This document shows positions 42,740-53,189 of a stretch of DNA of 64,000 nucleotides, in pieces. The notes under the pieces are model-generated. The model saw only the letters and a list, made by a program, of their open reading frames with translations. It was not told where the DNA came from and did not search any database. This DNA is from Capra hircus (lineage: Eukaryota; Chordata; Mammalia; Artiodactyla; Bovidae), in assembly GCF_001704415.2 (NCBI RefSeq), contig NC_030817.1, positions 53,801,550 through 53,865,549 on the forward strand, in the 5' to 3' direction. The translations under genes were made by a program, and so were the position numbers. Numbering within the stretch: the first letter of the stretch is position 1; each line of letters starts with the position of its first letter.

Positions 42740-43170
42740 GCTGTTTCTCAAGGGTTCAATGCGATATGCCCTTCACTTGCTATCCTTTTCCCTAGAACGC
42801 CCTTCTCCACTTTCTCATAAGAATACCCTTCATCTTTTCTTTCTTTTCCATCTTTCATAATCCTTTATTTGTGGTCTCCTAGGCTTTTCCATTTTCCTAT
42901 TTCAGGTTTCACATCAAGTGTCAAGTCCTAAAAGTTTCTTCTCTGATTTTCCCCCTCCTCCAACGTCTGCTGGTGCCTCCTAATCTTTGATTAAACTATT
43001 CATCCAATTTTCTCACTGTCTTCCAACCATCTTTCACACCATTGTGCAATCTTCTATGGGTAAAGGATCTGTGTGTTTCTAGTGTCCTAATCATTTAGCC
43101 ACATATTCAGCACAAACTAGGTTAGAGGGATAAATATATCAGTGAATAAACTGATCAAGTCACTTAGATC
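42740..43170 (+). mobile_element. L2 LINE fragment, long and decayed
   Basis: TGCTATCCTTTTCCCTAGAA, TCACATCAAGTGTCAAGTCC, TTTCTTCTCTGATTTTCCCC, GTTTCTAGTGTCCTAATC and GGGATAAATATATCAGTGAA are in sense L2 order (..CTTGCTGTTCCC..AAATGTCACTTCCTC..GCCTTCCCTGACC..AATAAATATTTGTTGAATGA). Confidence 0.5.
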
Positions 43171-44091
43171 TATTCTCTAGAATAATTGCACACATTTTTA
43201 AGGCCAGGAGAACTTGGTATTGAATGCTACATGTTATTTCTACTGGAATAATTTCCAAATATGCTCATGCGACCAGCAATGAGCTGATACAGTTCGGATA
43301 TACTAACACTGTGTTCAGAGCATTTCGCTGAATGACATGAGAATGACAACATTTTATGACTAAGTACCAGATAATAAAAGGAAATTAATTAATTCACTGC
43401 AAAGATAAATGACTGTAAGGACTGGGCGGAGGGTGGGGAAGAAAGCCACCATAGCTATTATGCTTCTAAGTTTGCTCTGGAATGTAAAGTACCTTCCACT
43501 GAACAACTCCCACCTCCAATTAGCTGTATTAGCTCTATTAAACTAGAGATACCAACTGCTGTTCAAAACATCCCTAAATAATACATTCTGGAGCAAAACA
43601 AACAAACACACACATTTTGCAGGCAATTGACATGTGTAAAAACCCAGGGAATTTATCTTTTGCAGAGTAATTCACAAAAGAAGGGGTAAATATAAAATGC
43701 AAAGAAGTCTATCTATTCTAGACATATTACTCACCAATTAGCCTTGCAGGGATTCAAAACAGACTAGTTTTCAATGTCAGTGGTAAGCAATGCTAATTTT
43801 AGCCAGCCAAAGGATCAGGTCCTGAAGTGGAGGTGGTAGAAAAACCTAAACCAACTGCTTATTTCACATCTAGAGTTTCCCAGCCTTCAGTAAATACTCA
43901 GCAAAATTGAGAAAAAAACACTCATCTTATGAGTTCACTACTCATAAAGTTCATATATTTGAATATTAAATTTTATAGGTTTTAGTCTTTAGGGGATAGC
44001 TCATATGAAAATTCTGTTTATTTGCAAACTGAAGCTGTGTCTAGGGCAAAGTAGAAGTTACAAACAAAAGATTTTACCTTATTTTTTTTTT
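43171..44091. other. Unique non-coding stretch, nothing recognised
   Basis: No repeat or exon recognised. Confidence 0.4.
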
Positions 44092-44205
44092 TCAAAACTA
44101 TTTATCAAGCACCTACTATGTATCAAGCATTGTTCTAGCTGCTGGGAATACAGCAGTAAACATAATAAAGTCCCCAGCTTTATAGAGTTCCATTCCAGTA
44201 TAAGG
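44092..44205 (-). mobile_element. L2 LINE 3'-end fragment
   Basis: ACTATTTATCAAGCACCTAC, TATGTATCAAGCATTGTTCT, AGCTGCTGGGAATACAGCAG and TAAACATAATAAAGTCCCCA match antisense L2. Confidence 0.65.
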
Positions 44206-44211
44206 TTCAGC

Positions 44212-44425
44212 CAAATTCTCTGTAAAGGGTCAGAAGAGTAAATATTTTGAATTTGTACCCAGACTCTCTTTTGCAATACTCAAATACATGCCATTGCAGT
44301 ACCCAAGCGGCCATAGACAATATGTAAATGAGTGAATATGGATGTGCTCCAATAAAATTTTATTAATACAGACAGGCAGGGGGCCTGATCTGGCCTGTGG
44401 GCTGTAGTTTACAACTTTTGTTCCA
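44212..44425 (+). mobile_element. hAT/Charlie DNA transposon (MER30-like)
   Basis: TCTGTAAAGGGTCAGAAGAG, AAATATTTTGAATTTGTACC, GCGGCCATAGACAATATGTA, CTCCAATAAAATTTTATTAA and CCTGTGGGCTGTAGTTTACA are the landmarks of a small hAT element. Non-autonomous, no transposase. Family name given with reserve. Confidence 0.8.
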
Positions 44426-44554
44426 GTTTGTGAAATTGCTTATAAATCACTGAAACTAAATAGCATTATAGACTCCATGGAATGATTTATAGAATTATAG
44501 AAATTTAGACTTCAAAAAGGATGTTCACTTATCCTATGCTTCATTTCCTCTCAT

Positions 44555-44760
44555 GTGGTAGCATCATGGCTAAGGGTGGGGTCTTTGGGGTCAGCCTGCC
44601 AGTATTCAAATCCTGTCTTTTCCATTTACCAGAGGTGACTTAACTCCTCGGGGCCTCATTTTTTCTCACTGGTAAAAGGAAAAGGAGAATAACACCTACA
44701 TCTCAGGAGGCTCTTGAGAAGATCCAGGGAAACATTTATATGAGCCCATGACTCACAAGA
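44555..44760 (-). mobile_element. MIR SINE, nearly full length
   Basis: CATGGCTAAGGGTGGGGTCT, GTATTCAAATCCTGTCTTTT, CATTTACCAGAGGTGACTTA, GGGCCTCATTTTTTCTCACT, AGAATAACACCTACATCTCA and CTCTTGAGAAGATCC follow antisense MIR. Confidence 0.7.
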
Positions 44761-44819
44761 AACTAACAACAAAGTCTAGTTATTAGCAGAACAACAATGG
44801 CAATAATGGTAGCAACAAA

Positions 44820-44945
44820 AACACTGAGTTCAGGCTGGTGACGGAGCGACTTCACTTTCACTTTCAGGCTGGCGACATGACTTGCAAAAGGTCCCATAGT
44901 GAGTATCACAGTCCCAGTGGAAATCCAGGCACGATTCCTCCAAAG
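44820..44945 (+). mobile_element. MIR SINE fragment carrying a tiny insertion
   Basis: ACACTGAGTTCAGGCTGGTG and GACTTGCAAAAGGTCCCATA, GAAATCCAGGCACGATTCC match the CTGAGGCTCAGAGAGG..GACTTGCCCAAGGTCACA..GAACCCAGGC part of MIR. It is interrupted by the 20-bp insert at 44843-44862. Confidence 0.5.
44829..44876. repeat. 14-bp direct repeat around a 20-bp SINE-tail-like insert
   Basis: TTCAGGCTGGTGAC (44829-44842) and TTCAGGCTGGCGAC (44863-44876) differ at one base. Between them is GGAGCGACTTCACTTTCACT (44843-44862), which equals the 3' tail motif of Bov-tA/BOV-A elements (GAGCGACTTCACTTTCACTT). It is either a nearly complete 5' truncation of a SINE or a local duplication with filler. Confidence 0.85.
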
Positions 44946-46427
44946 TGAAGACCCTACCTAAAACCACACTATCCATGAGTAATGAAAACTGGAAATGCTA
45001 CAGATGGTAGCAGAACTCACTCAGGTCAATTTCCATTTAATTTTAAGGCTTCCCTCTGATATATAGAGAAGGATTTGGGGGAAATAGGCCCAACCCAAAC
45101 CTTTGTGTTAGAAAATCAATACTGCCATCAATACATCCAATGGTGACACTACCAGTGGAAATTACCCATGGCCATTCAGAGGATGAACTCTGCAGTAGAT
45201 GCCTAAGGTGGGCAAGAGAACCCAATTCCTCGAATAGCATGAATGAAGCCAGGCCTTCAGCAGATTTACTGTGGACCAGAATGCCAGATGAGGTTGAATG
45301 TTTTGGCTTCTTCCACCTGGTGGCATGCTTCAGGAGACCATCCAAGGAGCCCTTCAAGATATTACTTTTCATGATAATTATTTTCAACCTTTTGCTTGTT
45401 TCATTTAAGGATCAGATTCTCCAAAAGCTCCTTTGAACACCACAGCTGTTCAGTGTATTTAATGTAAGCTATCCTCAGGGAAAGAAAAAAAAACCTAGAG
45501 CTCTGAGAGCCAAGGTTTTTGTACCACTATGCCCTTCTGAAGGCCCACGTATTTCTACCATTTCAAATAAATCAGCCACAACAGCATAAATATTCTCTCA
45601 AGGAACTTTAATTAATTGTGAATGTGACAGTTAGGGTACAGAAAATTTACTTCCTGAGGTTGGTGCACACACAAAAAAAGAGTGTTTTTTTCTGAGGCTG
45701 CTGCTTTCTGGGATCTATCATTTGTGGGTTCTGACAGGAAGTAGAAGGGCTAGAAGACCACCGCACTTTTAGAGTTGGTAGCATGATCCTTTTGACAAAT
45801 GATTTTGCTGACTTGAGACATCTGGGCCATATTGGGTTTTATTAGATTTTAAAGTCTTTCTTCACAGGCCAAAGACAATGTTCTCTTTGGAAGTCCTCCA
45901 CATCACTGCCCTGGTGCCCCTACATACCATCCTCTCATCTATTTTTAAAACATTTGTTATCAGATCGAGGCAATGTGAGAGAGTCACATGATTTCAGTCC
46001 ACTTGTGACACAATATATTGTACTTGTTGAGATTTTTGTTACTTCCTTTTCTGAGATCACTTGGAAGATCCATAAATTACTATTTCTAGGAAGTTTTAAA
46101 AGAGGAACTCCATCTAGCATTTGGGATTCAAATATTCATTTGTTTAGTATATACATATGAGACATCTTGAGAATTATCAGGTCAATGATGTTGTAAAAAC
46201 ATGTTTCTTTCCTCAAGGATGAGTGAGATTGATAGATGCCTTGGTACAATTCTACTTGCTAAGTGCTATTAAAGAGGTATTTATAACTCTCGGGATATTG
46301 ATGAAAACCTTTTAGAAGAAATGGCATCTGAATCAGGGTGAGAAGTAGTTCACTAGGGCAAGAAAACAGGCAAGCACCTGCCAGGCTAAGCATGCATAAA
46401 CATCAATACAGACTCTAGAACCTCTTG
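44946..46427. other. Unique non-coding stretch, 1.5 kb
   Basis: No recognised repeat. Frames at 45043-45387 (minus) and 45140-45436 (plus) overlap in antisense and show no domain. Confidence 0.45.
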
Positions 46428-46436
46428 GAACCTAAG

Positions 46437-46652
46437 GTGGTCCTATGGTGGCTCAGAGGTTAAAGCATCTGCCTCCAATGCGGGAGACCCAGGTTCGATC
46501 CCTGGGTCAGAAAGATCCCCTGGAGAAGGAAATGGCAACCCACTCCAGTATTCTTGCCTGGAGAATCCCATGGACGGAGAAGCCTAGTAGGTTACAGTCC
46601 ACGGGGTCACGGAGTCGGACATGACTGAGCGACTTCACCTCACCTCACCTCA
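46437..46652 (+). mobile_element. Bov-tA SINE, low divergence, (CACCT)n tail
   Basis: GGTGGCTCAGAGGTTAAAGC, CAGGTTCGATCCCTGGGTCA (B-box), GGAAATGGCAACCCACTCCA, CTTGCCTGGAGAATCCCATG, GTCGGACATGACTGAGCGAC and a TCACCTCACCTCACCTCA tail. Few differences from the family sequence and a simple-repeat tail suggest a recent insertion. The first bases (GGTGGTCCTAT) differ from the usual GGGCTTCCCT. No clean TSD found. Confidence 0.96.
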
Positions 46653-46904
46653 TGAACTTAAAACTTGTGTTTTTATTCACCTGCTTCATTGTGGTACACT
46701 TATCCATCTTATATATCCAAGCCTCCCCAGGGTCCAGCATAGGGCTGCTATTTTGTAAGAATACAACTATGATGCAGAATGAATGAGTGTTATGACTTTT
46801 ATTGCAGGCCTTCTCCCGTGGAGATAACAAGTTCTCCAAAGACAGGGAATGGGATTCTTTTGATGTGATCTAAGATACCTAGTTGATGAGTAAAAAGCAA
46901 TCAA

Positions 46905-47374
46905 GGTTTAGACAAGGATTCTAAGCCAATTCAACAAAGAACTGTCTTGTCAACAACAATTCTAAAACAACTGGGTATCTACATATAAAAGAATTAAGCT
47001 AGACCTCTACCCCACACTGTGTATAACAATTAACTCAAAATGAGTCATAGAACTAACTATAAAAGCTAAAATTATAAAAATCTTAGAAGAAAATATGGGA
47101 GAAAATCTTTATGATTTTGTATTAAGAAATGGTCCCTTAAATTTGATACAAAAAGCCCAAATGACAAGTGGGGGAAAAAAAAAAAAAACAGACAAAATGG
47201 GACTCCTTCCAAACTGAAAGTATATGTGCTTCAAAGGACACAGTCAGGAAAGTGAAAGGACAACTCACTGAATGGGAGAAAATTTTGGAAAGGCATATAT
47301 CAGAAAGGGATTTGTATCCACAATATATAAAGAACTCTGACAACTCTACAATGAAAAAGCAAACAACTCAATTT
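46905..47374 (+). mobile_element. Old L1 (L1MA/MB-like), ORF2 part, left of CHR SINE
   Basis: Sense ORF2 landmarks: ACAACTGGGTATCTACATAT, ATTAACTCAAAATGAGTCAT, AAAATCTTAGAAGAAAATAT, GGCATATATCAGAAAGGGAT and ACAACTCAATTTAAAAATGG. The element continues at 47756 and 48346. Confidence 0.93.
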
Positions 47375-48260
47375 AAAAATGGGCAAAAGGGCTTCCCATC
47401 TTGGCTCCGTGGTAAAGAATCTGCCTGCCAATGCAGGAGACATGGGTTCGATCCCTGGTCTGGGAAGATCCCATGTGCCATGGGGCAACTAAGCCTGTGT
47501 GCCACAACTAAGCTTGTACACCACAACTACTGAGCCTGTTCTCTGGAGCCCAGGAGCCGCAACTACTGAGCCCACATGCTGCAACTATCGAAGCCCGCAT
47601 GTCATAGAGCCTGTGCTTTGCAACAAGAGAAGTCACTGCAGTGAGACGCTTGCTCACTGCAACTAGAGAAAGCCTACTCGCAGCAATGAAGACCTAGCAC
47701 AGTCAATAAATTTAAAAAATTTGAGAAATATATAAAAAGATAAAAATGGGCAAAGGATTTAAACATACATTTCTCCAAAGGAGATGCACTGAAGGCCAGT
47801 AAGCACATAAAAAGACACTCAGCTTCATTAATGATTATGTAAATTAGAACCAAAATGAGATATATCTCTTGCATTTACTAAGAGATACTAAAATCAAAAT
47901 GACAGATAGTAATAACTGTTGGAGGGGATATGGAGAAACCAAAACTCTCAAACATTTCTGGCAAGATTATAAAACAGTGCATCTACTTTGGAAAACAGTG
48001 TGGTGTTTCTCAAAATGTTAGTTACTGTGTGATCCAGCATTTCCACTCCTAGGTGTCAAACCAAGAGAACTGAAAACACATGTCCGTACAAAAAGCTTTA
48101 CATCCATATTTATAGCAATTTTATTCATAATAGTAAAAAAAATGGAAATAAAACCCAAATGCTCATTAACTGATGAATGGATAAACAAAATATGGCAAAT
48201 CCATCCAATGGAATATTATTAGGCAATAAAAAAGAATGCATGTATCACAGATAAAACTTA
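46960..48260 (+). pseudogene. L1 ORF2 C-terminal pseudogene, broken
   Basis: Remnants of the ORF2 C-terminal region are spread over three blocks, for example KDTVRKVKGQLTEWEKILER, then HISERDLYPQYIKNSDNSTM, in the 47168-47533 frame. That frame then runs into the CHR SINE and ends. Later blocks have many stops. No reverse-transcriptase core is present. Confidence 0.85.
47389..47741 (+). mobile_element. CHR-type SINE, long form, with 14-bp TSD, inside L1
   Basis: GGGCTTCCCATCTTGGCTCC, GGGTTCGATCCCTGGTCTGG, GATCCCATGTGCCATGGGGC, ACTGAGCCCACATGCTGCAA, CAACAAGAGAAGTCACTGCA, GCAATGAAGACCTAGCACAG and an A-rich tail. AAAAATGGGCAAAAG (47375-47389) recurs as AAAAATGGGCAAAG (47742-47755). Confidence 0.96.
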
Positions 48261-48265
48261 TAAAC
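47756..48265 (+). mobile_element. Old L1, middle part, right of CHR SINE
   Basis: CATACATTTCTCCAAAGGAG, GATACTAAAATCAAAATGAC, GGAGGGGATATGGAGAAACC, GTGTGATCCAGCATTTCCAC, GAACTGAAAACACATGTCCG, CTGATGAATGGATAAACAAA and ATCCAATGGAATATTATTAG are in L1 order. Confidence 0.93.
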
Positions 48266-48345
48266 AGGCTACTGAGAGAAGAGAGTCAAGGCTCCCCCTT
48301 GAGCCTCTCCTGCTCCCATTCCCATCCCTCTAGGGTGGAATGTCC
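48266..48345. other. Non-L1 patch within the L1 3' region
   Basis: Where L1 normally reads from the ACTTGAAAACATTATGC region to a CATTTATATGAAATGTC region, there is an unrelated GC-richer segment (GGCTCCCCCTTGAGCCTCTC, TCCCATTCCCATCCCTCTAG). L1 resumes at TCACTCATATGAAATGTTTA. It may be filler DNA from break repair or a small unidentified insertion. No TSD seen. Confidence 0.6.
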
Positions 48346-48612
48346 TATCAGTTCACTCATATGAAATGTTTAGAATAGGTAAATCCATTCAGGCAGAAAG
48401 CAGATGAGAGTGGTTGCGAGGAGCTAGAGAGAGAGCACAGGGAGTGACTGCTAGTGGATACTGGGCTTCTTTTGGGGGGTGATGTAAGCATTTAGAACTC
48501 ATTTGATAGGATAATTGCAGTCTGACTATACCACTGAATTGCAGAATTTGTTAGGGCAAACATTTATGATATGCGATTTATATCGCAATAAAGCTGGTAG
48601 TTTTAAAAAATC
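48346..48612 (+). mobile_element. Old L1, 3' UTR part
   Basis: CATATGAAATGTTTAGAATA, GGTAAATCCATTCAGGCAGA, GATGAGAGTGGTTGCGAGGA, GGGTGATGTAAGCATTTAGA, TATACCACTGAATTGCAGAA and ATATCGCAATAAAGCTGGTA follow an L1MA/L1MB-type 3' UTR to its end. Confidence 0.88.
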
Positions 48613-48739
48613 ATGGTAGATGTTATCCTTCATCATTACCATCACTGTTACCATTACTGTATCAAATGTCACTGGACAGTGATTTCCTGCTAGCAGATGA
48701 CTTCACAAAATAACTACTGATTAGATTTCTCTTTTGAAA

Positions 48740-48870
48740 CTTGAGCCCATGGGAACTTTGTTTTAGAGCAGCCCATATGTTCTATCTCTTTGGTATCTTT
48801 CCACAGTGCCTTGCCCAGGACTGGGCCCAGAGTAGGATTCAGTAAATATTTTCTGACAATATATTATCAA
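48740..48870 (+). mobile_element. L2 LINE 3'-end fragment
   Basis: GGTATCTTTCCACAGTGCCT, TGCCCAGGACTGGGCCCAGA and GTAGGATTCAGTAAATATTT match the L2 terminus. Confidence 0.55.
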
Positions 48871-48949
48871 AAAGCCAGTGTCTCTTCTGAATCCAAGAAA
48901 CAACCAAGAATTTTTAAAATAAAAATACCAAAGCTCACTTTTAAAATCA

Positions 48950-49060
48950 TTTATTCATTCCAAGGTATAATAATTTATTAACAATTTGGGGTCCTACTGC
49001 CTGGTTCTGGATGCTTACTATTTCAGAAGTGCAAGTAAGATAAATAAAATCCAGCAGTCA
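48950..49060 (-). mobile_element. Possible L2 relic
   Basis: TTTATTCATTCCAAGGTATA, TAATTTATTAACAATTTGGG, GTCCTACTGCCTGGTTCTGG and AGTAAGATAAATAAAATCC are loosely in antisense L2 order. Confidence 0.35.
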
Positions 49061-50068
49061 AACTGCTAAAAGAGAGACTCCACATTTATGCTACAGAATT
49101 ATGCCTGAGTGTACCCACAATTTCTTCTCTTTGTGGATAATGGTAAACTGCCTAAATCATACACTAGTCATGCTCTAATGAGACCTGATTTAGATTCATT
49201 TCTAGTCAATACAAACTAAATGTCTAAAATGCTAGAAATATCTAACAGCTCACCACAGTACACAAACTTTCAAAACAGAATCCGCTGAAGTAAGTTTGGG
49301 CTGGTGAAGAATCTAGTGTGGAGCATAAATTAAGCTAAGAAAAATTTCCCATTTTAAGGAGGACAAAGTGACTTTCTAGCACTCACCCTCTCGGGACATG
49401 GCTAGAGATACAGATTCAACATGTCTGTGCTGGTGGCTGGTGTGACTCAGAAGGGAGGAAATTCAGAGCCTGGAAACTTGAGATGTGTTAAAACTGCCTT
49501 GCTCCTTCATGGGTCTGCCTGCTTGGCCTCCGGCATCAGTCCTGGCCACTCACTGAGGCCAGTCCTGATTCCTGAAAGCCCTGGCTTTGGTAGGCAGCTG
49601 TGTTCTTAGTTTCCTGTGTATTCTGTTCATTTAGCTTTGTGACTAAACCCAGAGTTTCTCTGCCTGAAATTCTGGCCCCAAGGAAGCATCAGCTATTACA
49701 GGCAGCATCACTATAGTGACCTAAGTTACTGCAGTGGGTTGGTTAAAGGAAAATTTCCACTCTACAGTCCTCCCTCTAGGTATCCAGAACTGGGGCCTTG
49801 TCCTACCATTATTAGTCTTCCTTTCCTTCATTTGAGCTCCTGGGATTCCAGACTCCCCAGACTTCCACCATGGACCTACTTGCTCTTCAAGCCCCAACTC
49901 AGCCACCCATTAGCTGGAGTTGGTTTCAGAATAGGACCCAAACACCTCCGATGATCCTTCTGGCATTTGGAGTCATGCTCTGGGGGATCCTTCAGTCCCT
50001 CTACTGCTCAAGGTTCTGTGTGACAAGGTCAAGCTATCCCCACGTGTTAGAAATGCATGCTTAACCTC
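49061..50068. other. Unique non-coding stretch, nothing recognised
   Basis: No repeat or exon recognised. Confidence 0.45.
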
Positions 50069-50270
50069 CAGTGGTGGTGGTGGTTCAGTCGCTAAGTCGT
50101 GTCCGACTCTTTTGCAATCCCATGGACTGTAACCCTCCTCTGTCCATGGGATTTTCTGGGCAAGAATACTGGAGTCAGTAGCCATTCCCTTCTCCAAGGG
50201 ATCTTCCTGATCCAGGGGTCGAACCCAGTTTCTTGCATTGTAGGTGGATTCTTTACCAACTGAGCCAACA
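50069..50270 (-). mobile_element. Bov-tA SINE
   Basis: GGTTCAGTCGCTAAGTCGTG, TCCGACTCTTTTGCAATCCC to TTTACCAACTGAGCCAACAA, antisense, with a deletion after CTGTAACCC. A (GGT)n run precedes the tail. No clear TSD. Confidence 0.95.
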
Positions 50271-50344
50271 AGCAGCAGCAAAGAACAGTCTTCTACGTCT
50301 TGGAGTATATGATGAAGAGCAAGAGTTGTGTGGACCACAGTGCT

Positions 50345-50570
50345 GAGTATGCATTCTGCCTTCGCTAGTTGCTAGGTAGCCTTGGGAAGGTCTTTGCCTT
50401 TTTTTTTTTTTAAGGCTTCCTGAACTTCAGTTTGTTTATCAGTAGCATAGGAACAACTTTAGTACCTTCTACTTGGGAATGTCAGGTAGAGTTCATGAGA
50501 TGATGTATGTAAAACCCTTACAACAGAGCCTATCACATAGTGAATGCTCAGAAATATTAGCCATTAGTGT
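50345..50570 (-). mobile_element. MIR SINE with internal T-tract
   Basis: TGCCTTCGCTAGTTGCTAGG, TAGCCTTGGGAAGGTCTTTG, GAACTTCAGTTTGTTTATCA, GAGTTCATGAGATGATGTAT and CACATAGTGAATGCTCAGAA follow antisense MIR. A T14 run at about 50399-50412 is inserted. Confidence 0.68.
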
Positions 50571-52960
50571 TATTTGAGAAGAAAAAGCAAACAATTATCC
50601 AAAGTCAATAGATGACACACCAAGCATCTACTTAGTTACAACCTGATCATCATATAAATACATTATTTATATAACTTGAAGCATTTTCTTACAAAATAGC
50701 GTTTAGTTTCCACAATCAATTATTTGGAATATAGAAACAAATTGTAAGGACTTGCTTTAAGACAACATGAAGTGTCATGAGTGATTGGTTACCAGACGTA
50801 AGGGGACATCAAAAAATGTTTCTCTAACAGACTGATACAAGTGGGACTTGGGGTCAGGGTTATTGAAATCCCTCATACACTAAGAGGAAATGCTCTGAAA
50901 TGTTGTTTAACAGAAGCAAAAAAATTTTCCTTTTTCACCACTTGCTAAAAAAGACACAAAAATAAACCTTCCACCTCTATGTGCCATTCTAAAATCCTAT
51001 TTCCTTTAAAAACAAATACGAAGCTAGCATCATGAATGTGGTGTCATCTGAGTCATTAGAAGAACGAGATTTATGAAAAGTGCATTTGTATTTCCTGTTA
51101 GCATGCTTTGAAGAAATAATCTACTCCATTAAGTCATGGGTCCCCTAAGAGGGCCTGTACATAAAATTTCTTTCACATGAAAGTATAAGGAGCAGGTCTG
51201 CCACCCTCCGGGACTGAAATACTTTCACCTAACCAACTACATCTCGTTTTGCTCCTTGGTTTCCAGGAACATTTAAGGCTCAATGACTAGCAAGCTTGCA
51301 GGTCTGTCTCCCTCTCCCTCCTCTCCTTGGCATCGGTTTGGTATCCTTCCCTTCACATTTCCTTGACCCTCATCTCTCAACAATTACTTCTATTAGGTTA
51401 AAGCTACCATCACTTTTGTAGGTCAGGAGTCAATGAATTTAGCAATTTCATTTGATTCAACCCACTTTTACCATTTTTAGTTTATAGATATGTGGTAGAC
51501 TGGCTCAAAGCCTCTGTAAAAGGGGATAAGGTATAAATGAACGGTTTGGTTTTTAAAGACATTAAAATTCTGGAATAAAATGATTAACTTAATATGTGTC
51601 TACTTTGAGAAAACCAGCAATATAAAAATCTGCCAATGGGTTTAACTTTTTAACCTTAATTATGGGATTTCTTTCTTTAAATGAAAATTGAGGCAAAGTA
51701 TTAATACACAAAATATACTGCCATTCCCCTGACCATTCAATGCTTCAGCCACCAACTTCCAATCCTGTTTTAAGCTGAGGTTTGTTCTGGGAACCCCCTA
51801 AAGTTTTTTCAGAGCACAGTCTGAATAGTGATCTAAACAAATAATCACAACAGATAACATTAATTATGAGACCGAGTCATGAACCTTGTCCTCCCTGTAT
51901 CCTGCTTTTCTCACAATGAGTCTTACAGACTCTTCATCATGACCTTCAGACTCATGGCGCAAATTTATCACTGTCAACCTGGCCTCCGCCTTTTTGGCTG
52001 CACCTGCCTCTTGCCCACCTGAGATCCTGAACTTCTGGGGTCTCCTACACCGTGCTCCTCCTGGGCATACCAACTGGGGCTATCTCTGCTGGAGAGAGGT
52101 CCCTCACCCGACCAGAGGGTCCAGACACACACAGGCTGATCAGTCCCGGCAGGACCCACAGCTGCCCCATCATTGCTCCGGAAGGCTGTTCTCAACACAT
52201 TGCACTCTCCTCAAGTTCCACTCACTGGATGAAACGCTACTCAAACATTCAGAAAAGCTCACTGCCATTACTTCGAAAAGCAGGATGCTATTTCCACTGC
52301 TAGGTTGGCCATTACAGCTGAGGCTCAAAGCACATTTCAAAGCCACTGCGCTCCCACCTTTTAATAAACCCCTGGGCTTCCTTTTACCATCAAAATAAAA
52401 AAGACAGCTAGTGAAAAAGAAAATGTTAGAAAACAGGGTGACTCTTCTTTTGAACAATAGCGGCATTAAAAGTCGTCCTTGAGGCAGAGAGACCACTGGG
52501 GAAGGAAATAACACCTCAAACCAGGGAGCCGTTCACAAAGGGAGGGAACATTCGAAGCTCTTTGCAAAATGCTTCCCCATTTCTGCCTCCCCTTGTTCAC
52601 CACAGGATAGATGAAAAAGAAAGATGATAAATATGTTTATAGAAAAAGGACCCATTCAATAATTCATCACCTTGTTGGTGTATAAGGACTCCAAAAGAAA
52701 TTTGTTTTCCTACCTGCTGACCATGAATGGGCACCTGAGACTTTAAATGTGGCTCAGAGCATTGTCCTCATGTGTACGTGTTCTGGAACTGTCCCCAGCA
52801 CGCTGCCAGGGCCAGCACCCAGTAATGCTTCCTCCTCCATCAGCCCTGCTGTTCCCACATCTACCATCTTTTCTGTCTCCCACTATAAAGCAGGCTGGCT
52901 CCCACTCAAACTTTTGTTTTGTAGTAGCCATTAAAATGCAGTAGTTATGGAGTCACAGTA
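50571..52960. other. Longest unique stretch, 2.4 kb
   Basis: I recognise no repeat here. The first part is AT-rich. From about 51890 to 52400 the base composition rises in G+C, and overlapping frames of 134, 83, 114, 74 and 69 codons occur on both strands, none with a known domain, start context or splice pattern that I can defend. A conserved non-coding element or an undescribed exon cannot be excluded. Confidence 0.45.
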
Positions 52961-52964
52961 TTTT

Positions 52965-53170
52965 TTTAGCTCCTCCACTGGGAGCAGTTTTATCCCCCAG
53001 GGTACACTTGGCATTGTCTGGAGACATTTGATATGGCCGGGGGTAGTAGTGGCCTCTGGTGTCTAGTGAGGAGAGGCAGAATGGTGCTTAACATCCCCAA
53101 AGGCACAGGGCGGCCCCTCCAACAAAGGATTATCCTGCCTAAAATGCCGACATCACTGAAGTTGAGAATC
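52965..53170. mobile_element. Ancient small DNA transposon (hAT-like)
   Basis: CACTTGGCATTGTCTGGAGA, CATTTGATATGGCCGGGGGT, CTCTGGTGTCTAGTGAGGAG, AACATCCCCAAAGGCACAGG, AAAGGATTATCCTGCCTAAA and AGTTGAGAATCCCTGG match, in order, an abundant old mammalian non-autonomous element whose ends read TTCTCAACC..GGTTGAGAA. I do not commit to its name. Confidence 0.65.
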
Positions 53171-53189
53171 CCTGGCCTAAAAGAAACAT

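Noticed and set aside
51864..52514. Undescribed gene suggested by overlapping frames on both strands
   Set aside because: No domain, no agreed frame, no splice sites that I can justify. Kept only as a candidate interval for conservation or transcript checks.
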